Both the position numbers and the translations under genes were made by a program. The notes beneath the pieces are model-generated. The model saw only the letters and a program-made list of their open reading frames with translations. It did no database searches and was not told where the DNA came from. Shown piece by piece: positions 31,327 to 33,984 of a DNA stretch of 33,984 bases. How positions within the stretch are numbered: position 1 is the stretch's first letter; each line of letters starts with the position of its first letter. This DNA comes from an uncultured Mucilaginibacter sp. (GTDB taxonomy: Bacteria > Bacteroidota > Bacteroidia > Sphingobacteriales > Sphingobacteriaceae), in NCBI GenBank assembly GCA_903915155.1, contig CAIWRU010000194.1, forward strand, positions 1 to 33,984, in the 5' to 3' direction.

Positions 31327-33642
31327 CTATGCTATATGTTTCTTTATTTTAATGACGACAAATTTTGATGTCGGGGTGTTGCTTTTTTTAGCAACCGTAT
31401 CTATCGGGACCAGGACATTGGTTTCGGGGTAATAGGTTGCCGTGTTGCGTTCCGGGATGTTGTAGGGAACGATAACGAACAGCCGGGCTGCACGCTGGAT
31501 ACCGCCGTGGTGGTTGTAAAGGTCGACCGTATCCCCTGCTTTGAAGCCACCTTTTTTTATATCTTTTTCGTTCATGAATATTACCCGCCGCTCGTTGTGT
31601 ATGCCACGGTAACGGTCTTCCAAACCATAAATCGTAGTATTAAACTGGTCGTGGCTGCGGATGGTCATCATGATGTATTCATCATCAGCAAGTTTGTGTT
31701 CTGTTAATTCTGTTATACTGAAAGGTACTTTGCCACCCATATCAGCAGCAGTGAATTTACCCTCTCGGGGAGCATTGGGCAGGTAGAAACCTCCGGGCTC
31801 GCGCACACGCTTGTTATAATTATCAAAGCCGGGTACTACCTTTTCAATATCATCGCGTACAGCATCATAGCTGTTGGCAAACCTTTCCCAATCCACTACC
31901 GACCTATCGCCCAAAGTAGCTTTTGCCAGCCTGCAAATTATTTCGTTTTCGCTGATCAATTTATCTGATACTGGCTGTAGTATTCCCTTAGACATTTGGA
32001 TCACCCCCATCGAATTCTCGCAACTGATCAATTGTTCCTCGCCATTTATCATATCTTTATCGCTGCGCGCTAAGGTGGGCAGTATCAAAGCTTCCTCGCC
32101 ATGTACTAAATGACTCCTGTTCAATTTTGTTGAAACATGTACGGTGAGCTTCATTTTCCTCAAGCCATCAGCCGTATAATTGGTATCCGGCGTAGCCGAA
32201 AGGAAATTGCCCCCCATGGAGAAAAACACCTTCAGCTTATCTTCGTGCATTGCCTTTATGCTTTCCACTACATCAAAGCCATGTTCGCGTGGTGGTTCGA
32301 AACCGTAAATTTCCTTTAATTTGTCCAGTTGTTGCGGCGTTGGCTTATCAAATATTAGCATAGTGCGATTACCCTGTACATTGCTGTGCCCGCGAACCGG
32401 GCATAGCCCCGCGCCTAGTTTTCCTATAGCACCTTTGAGTAGGGTTAGGTTAACGATCTCCTTAATAGTATCCAAACCGTTTGTGTGTTGCGTTATACCC
32501 ATGGCCCAGCAAATGATTATGCGGCTTTTGTATTTCAGCATTTCGACGGCCTCGTGTATTTGCGTAATAGGTACACCGCAAGCTGCGGCTAACTCATCTA
32601 CATTATGCTTTTCAAGGCTGTGCAAAAATTCGGTATAGCCTATGGTGTTTTCGCGGATAAAATCGTGGTCGAAAATCTTACCCGGCTGGCTTTGCTCGGC
32701 ATCATATAGCAGCTTCTCAATCGCCTTTAGCAGCGCCATGTCACCGTTTATCTTCACTTGCAGGTATAAGTCGGCCAGTTTTGTAGTGATACCCAGTATG
32801 CCTTTTACATTCTGTGGGTTTTTAAAGCCCATGAGCCCGGCTTCATGCAGTGGGTTTATGGCGATGATTTTCGAGCCATTATCCTTTGCTTTTTGCAAAG
32901 CCGATAGCATACGCGGGTGATTGGTGCCGGGGTTTTGCCCCATGATGATGATGACATCCGTATCATAAAAATCATTCAGCGTAACCGTACCTTTGCCTAT
33001 GCCGATGGTTTCGCCCAAAGCTGAACCGGAAGATTCGTGGCACATATTCGAGCAATCGGGCAGGTTATTGGTGCCAAATTCGCGTACAAACAACTGGTAG
33101 GTAAATGATGCCTCGTTACTGGTACGGCCCGATGTATAAAACGCGGCCTCATTTGGTGACTTTAGGCTATTCAAATGACCGGCTATTTTTTTAAAAGCAT
33201 CGTCCCAACTGATGGGTTCATAATGCGTAGCGCCTTTGGGCAGGTACATCGGCTCGGCTATGCGGCCTTTTTTACCTATTTCGTAGTCGTTTAGTTTAGC
33301 CAAATCCTCTACCGAATTTTGGGCGAAAAACAAACCATCCAACTTTTTTAACGTAGCTTCTTCAGCAAAAGCTTTAGCACCGTTTTCGCAATATTCAGCA
33401 ATTGGCGAACGGTCGTCATCAGGGTCGGGCCAGGCGCAACTGGAACAATCGAAGCCACCTTTTTTATTCATGTTAAACAGGCCTTCCATACCGCGCGCAA
33501 AGCCGGCTTCGTGCAAAACATCGCCCAATGCTTCTGTTACTGCGGGTATGCCTGCCGCCCATGTTTTGGGTTCGGTTACTTTCAGGCCGAGTAATTCTTC
33601 CGGGTTTTCGGCGGCGGGTTGTTCTTTTACTTCCTTGCTCAT
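31327..33642 (-). CDS. FdhF/YdeP-family molybdopterin oxidoreductase
   Basis: A 771-residue molybdenum-cofactor enzyme of the FdhF/YdeP group, related to formate dehydrogenase H but of undefined substrate in most bacteria (YdeP is linked to acid resistance in E. coli). The N-terminal GGFDCSSCAWPDP (C66, C69) replaces the full [4Fe-4S] motif of classical formate dehydrogenases and is a YdeP hallmark. NMCHESSGSALGETIGIGKG (from 199, C201 as Mo-ligand candidate) and QNPGTNHPRML are intact. The C-terminal molydop-binding domain contains MTIRSHDQFNTTIYGLEDRYRG. There is no Tat signal, so it is cytoplasmic. It starts 2 nt after the stop of the DUF7009 gene, indicating coupling. No cofactor genes are in view. 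Confidence 0.92.
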   Translation of the reverse strand: MSKEVKEQPAAENPEELLGLKVTEPKTWAAGIPAVTEALGDVLHEAGFARGMEGLFNMNKKGGFDCSSCAWPDPDDDRSPIAEYCENGAKAFAEEATLKKLDGLFFAQNSVEDLAKLNDYEIGKKGRIAEPMYLPKGATHYEPISWDDAFKKIAGHLNSLKSPNEAAFYTSGRTSNEASFTYQLFVREFGTNNLPDCSNMCHESSGSALGETIGIGKGTVTLNDFYDTDVIIIMGQNPGTNHPRMLSALQKAKDNGSKIIAINPLHEAGLMGFKNPQNVKGILGITTKLADLYLQVKINGDMALLKAIEKLLYDAEQSQPGKIFDHDFIRENTIGYTEFLHSLEKHNVDELAAACGVPITQIHEAVEMLKYKSRIIICWAMGITQHTNGLDTIKEIVNLTLLKGAIGKLGAGLCPVRGHSNVQGNRTMLIFDKPTPQQLDKLKEIYGFEPPREHGFDVVESIKAMHEDKLKVFFSMGGNFLSATPDTNYTADGLRKMKLTVHVSTKLNRSHLVHGEEALILPTLARSDKDMINGEEQLISCENSMGVIQMSKGILQPVSDKLISENEIICRLAKATLGDRSVVDWERFANSYDAVRDDIEKVVPGFDNYNKRVREPGGFYLPNAPREGKFTAADMGGKVPFSITELTEHKLADDEYIMMTIRSHDQFNTTIYGLEDRYRGIHNERRVIFMNEKDIKKGGFKAGDTVDLYNHHGGIQRAARLFVIVPYNIPERNTATYYPETNVLVPIDTVAKKSNTPTSKFVVIKIKKHIA

Positions 33643-33644
33643 TG

Positions 33645-33984
33645 CTATTTTTTGGCTAGGGGGTTTGGATAATTATCGCTTTGGTCTTCGTCAACATTAT
33701 CAAGGCAGGTGAAATCCTTTTCTACCAGTAAATGCAATTCCTCATACCTGTTCTCAAAACCAATACGGTCGGTATCCAAAAGTTCCAATATCATTTTATG
33801 CGATATGCTTAAGGTGATCTTATTATCTATATAACTCGCAGTTAATACCTTTCCTTCAGTTAATTGTATTGCATAGATTAGTGAATGGCCGGGGAAGTTT
33901 ACATATTCCTCAAGGTAACCTTCCTTTGATAAAGTATCAACATCGCTGCGGGTAAGCCTGTAGCGCAACGAGTTACTTTTAATG
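33645..33984 (-). CDS. DUF7009-like small protein, 5' end beyond the window
   Basis: At least 112 residues, cut by the window edge. The frame stays open to the last base and reads IKSNSLRYRLTRSDVDTLS at its visible start; related proteins begin a few residues earlier with MKIRIKxNS. A TTG-initiated start at 33968 is therefore unlikely. Family-like features are the GYLEEYVNF segment, LLVEKDFTCLD and the C-terminal DEDQSDNYPNP. The TAG stop lies 2 nt before the ATG of the FdhF/YdeP gene, so the two form an operon. I recall this family next to molybdoenzyme genes in Bacteroidota, suggesting an accessory role, but no function is established. Confidence 0.78.
   Translation of the reverse strand, partial: IKSNSLRYRLTRSDVDTLSKEGYLEEYVNFPGHSLIYAIQLTEGKVLTASYIDNKITLSISHKMILELLDTDRIGFENRYEELHLLVEKDFTCLDNVDEDQSDNYPNPLAKK

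Noticed and set aside
32321-32920. Plus-strand ORFs opposite the FdhF/YdeP gene
   Set aside because: They are antisense shadows of a strongly conserved gene, with no recognisable product.

Overview
This window looks like a chromosomal segment of a Bacteroidota bacterium, most likely a Sphingobacteriaceae member of the Mucilaginibacter/Pedobacter type. The taxonomic call is inference. It rests on Bacteroidota-type promoters (TAnnTTTG, often with TTG/TTTG about 19 nt upstream), weak Shine-Dalgarno sequences, type IX secretion (T9SS) proteins (a PorP/SprF protein, a giant PKD protein with a gliding-motility C-terminal domain, a PorE-like OmpA protein), and intergenic palindromes of a kind common in this group. 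Most of the window is ordinary housekeeping and envelope DNA. I see no CRISPR array, tRNA, rRNA, prophage or intact insertion sequence.

Layout. 1-2.9 kb: a lipid A-type acyltransferase (-) diverges from a WbqC-family protein (+), followed by a Y-family DNA polymerase. 2.9-4.6 kb: a clan GH-A-like lipoprotein preceded by a 7-codon mini-ORF. 4.6-7.8 kb: lepA and folD, separated by a GC-rich inverted repeat that spans the whole gap, then a small ABM-domain protein. 7.9-11.4 kb: a secreted CocE/S15-type hydrolase convergent with a lipoprotein-Rieske pair. 11.4-14.6 kb: A-rich repeats, queE, a PorE-like OmpA/TPR/propeller protein and a DinB_2 four-helix protein. 14.6-22.7 kb: a SpmA-SpmB fusion protein, then a probable T9SS cassette of a 1731-aa PKD adhesin with type B sorting domain, a PorP/SprF partner and a 133-aa single-pass membrane protein.

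22.7-27.3 kb: a TetR regulator with a clear promoter and operator sits in front of a tolC-like gene that is broken and joined to the tail of an unrelated membrane protein; the expected efflux-pump genes are absent. purB and an Nfu-type Fe-S protein follow. A DUF763 gene is cut off where it runs into the 3' end of a convergent CLC gene. These two junctions are about 4.2 kb apart and look like deletion scars.

27.2-34 kb: the CLC gene is preceded by a good match to the fluoride riboswitch (crcB RNA), which points to a CLC-F type fluoride/proton antiporter. Next come a cysteine-less peroxiredoxin-like protein, a DUF4395 membrane protein, a large nested palindrome, a 1-Cys peroxiredoxin, and a FdhF/YdeP-type molybdoenzyme behind a DUF7009 gene cut by the window end.

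The most informative observations are the fluoride riboswitch/CLC unit, the two deletion-fusion junctions, the T9SS adhesin cassette with its small membrane protein, and several promoters lying so close to start codons that the mRNAs may be almost leaderless.
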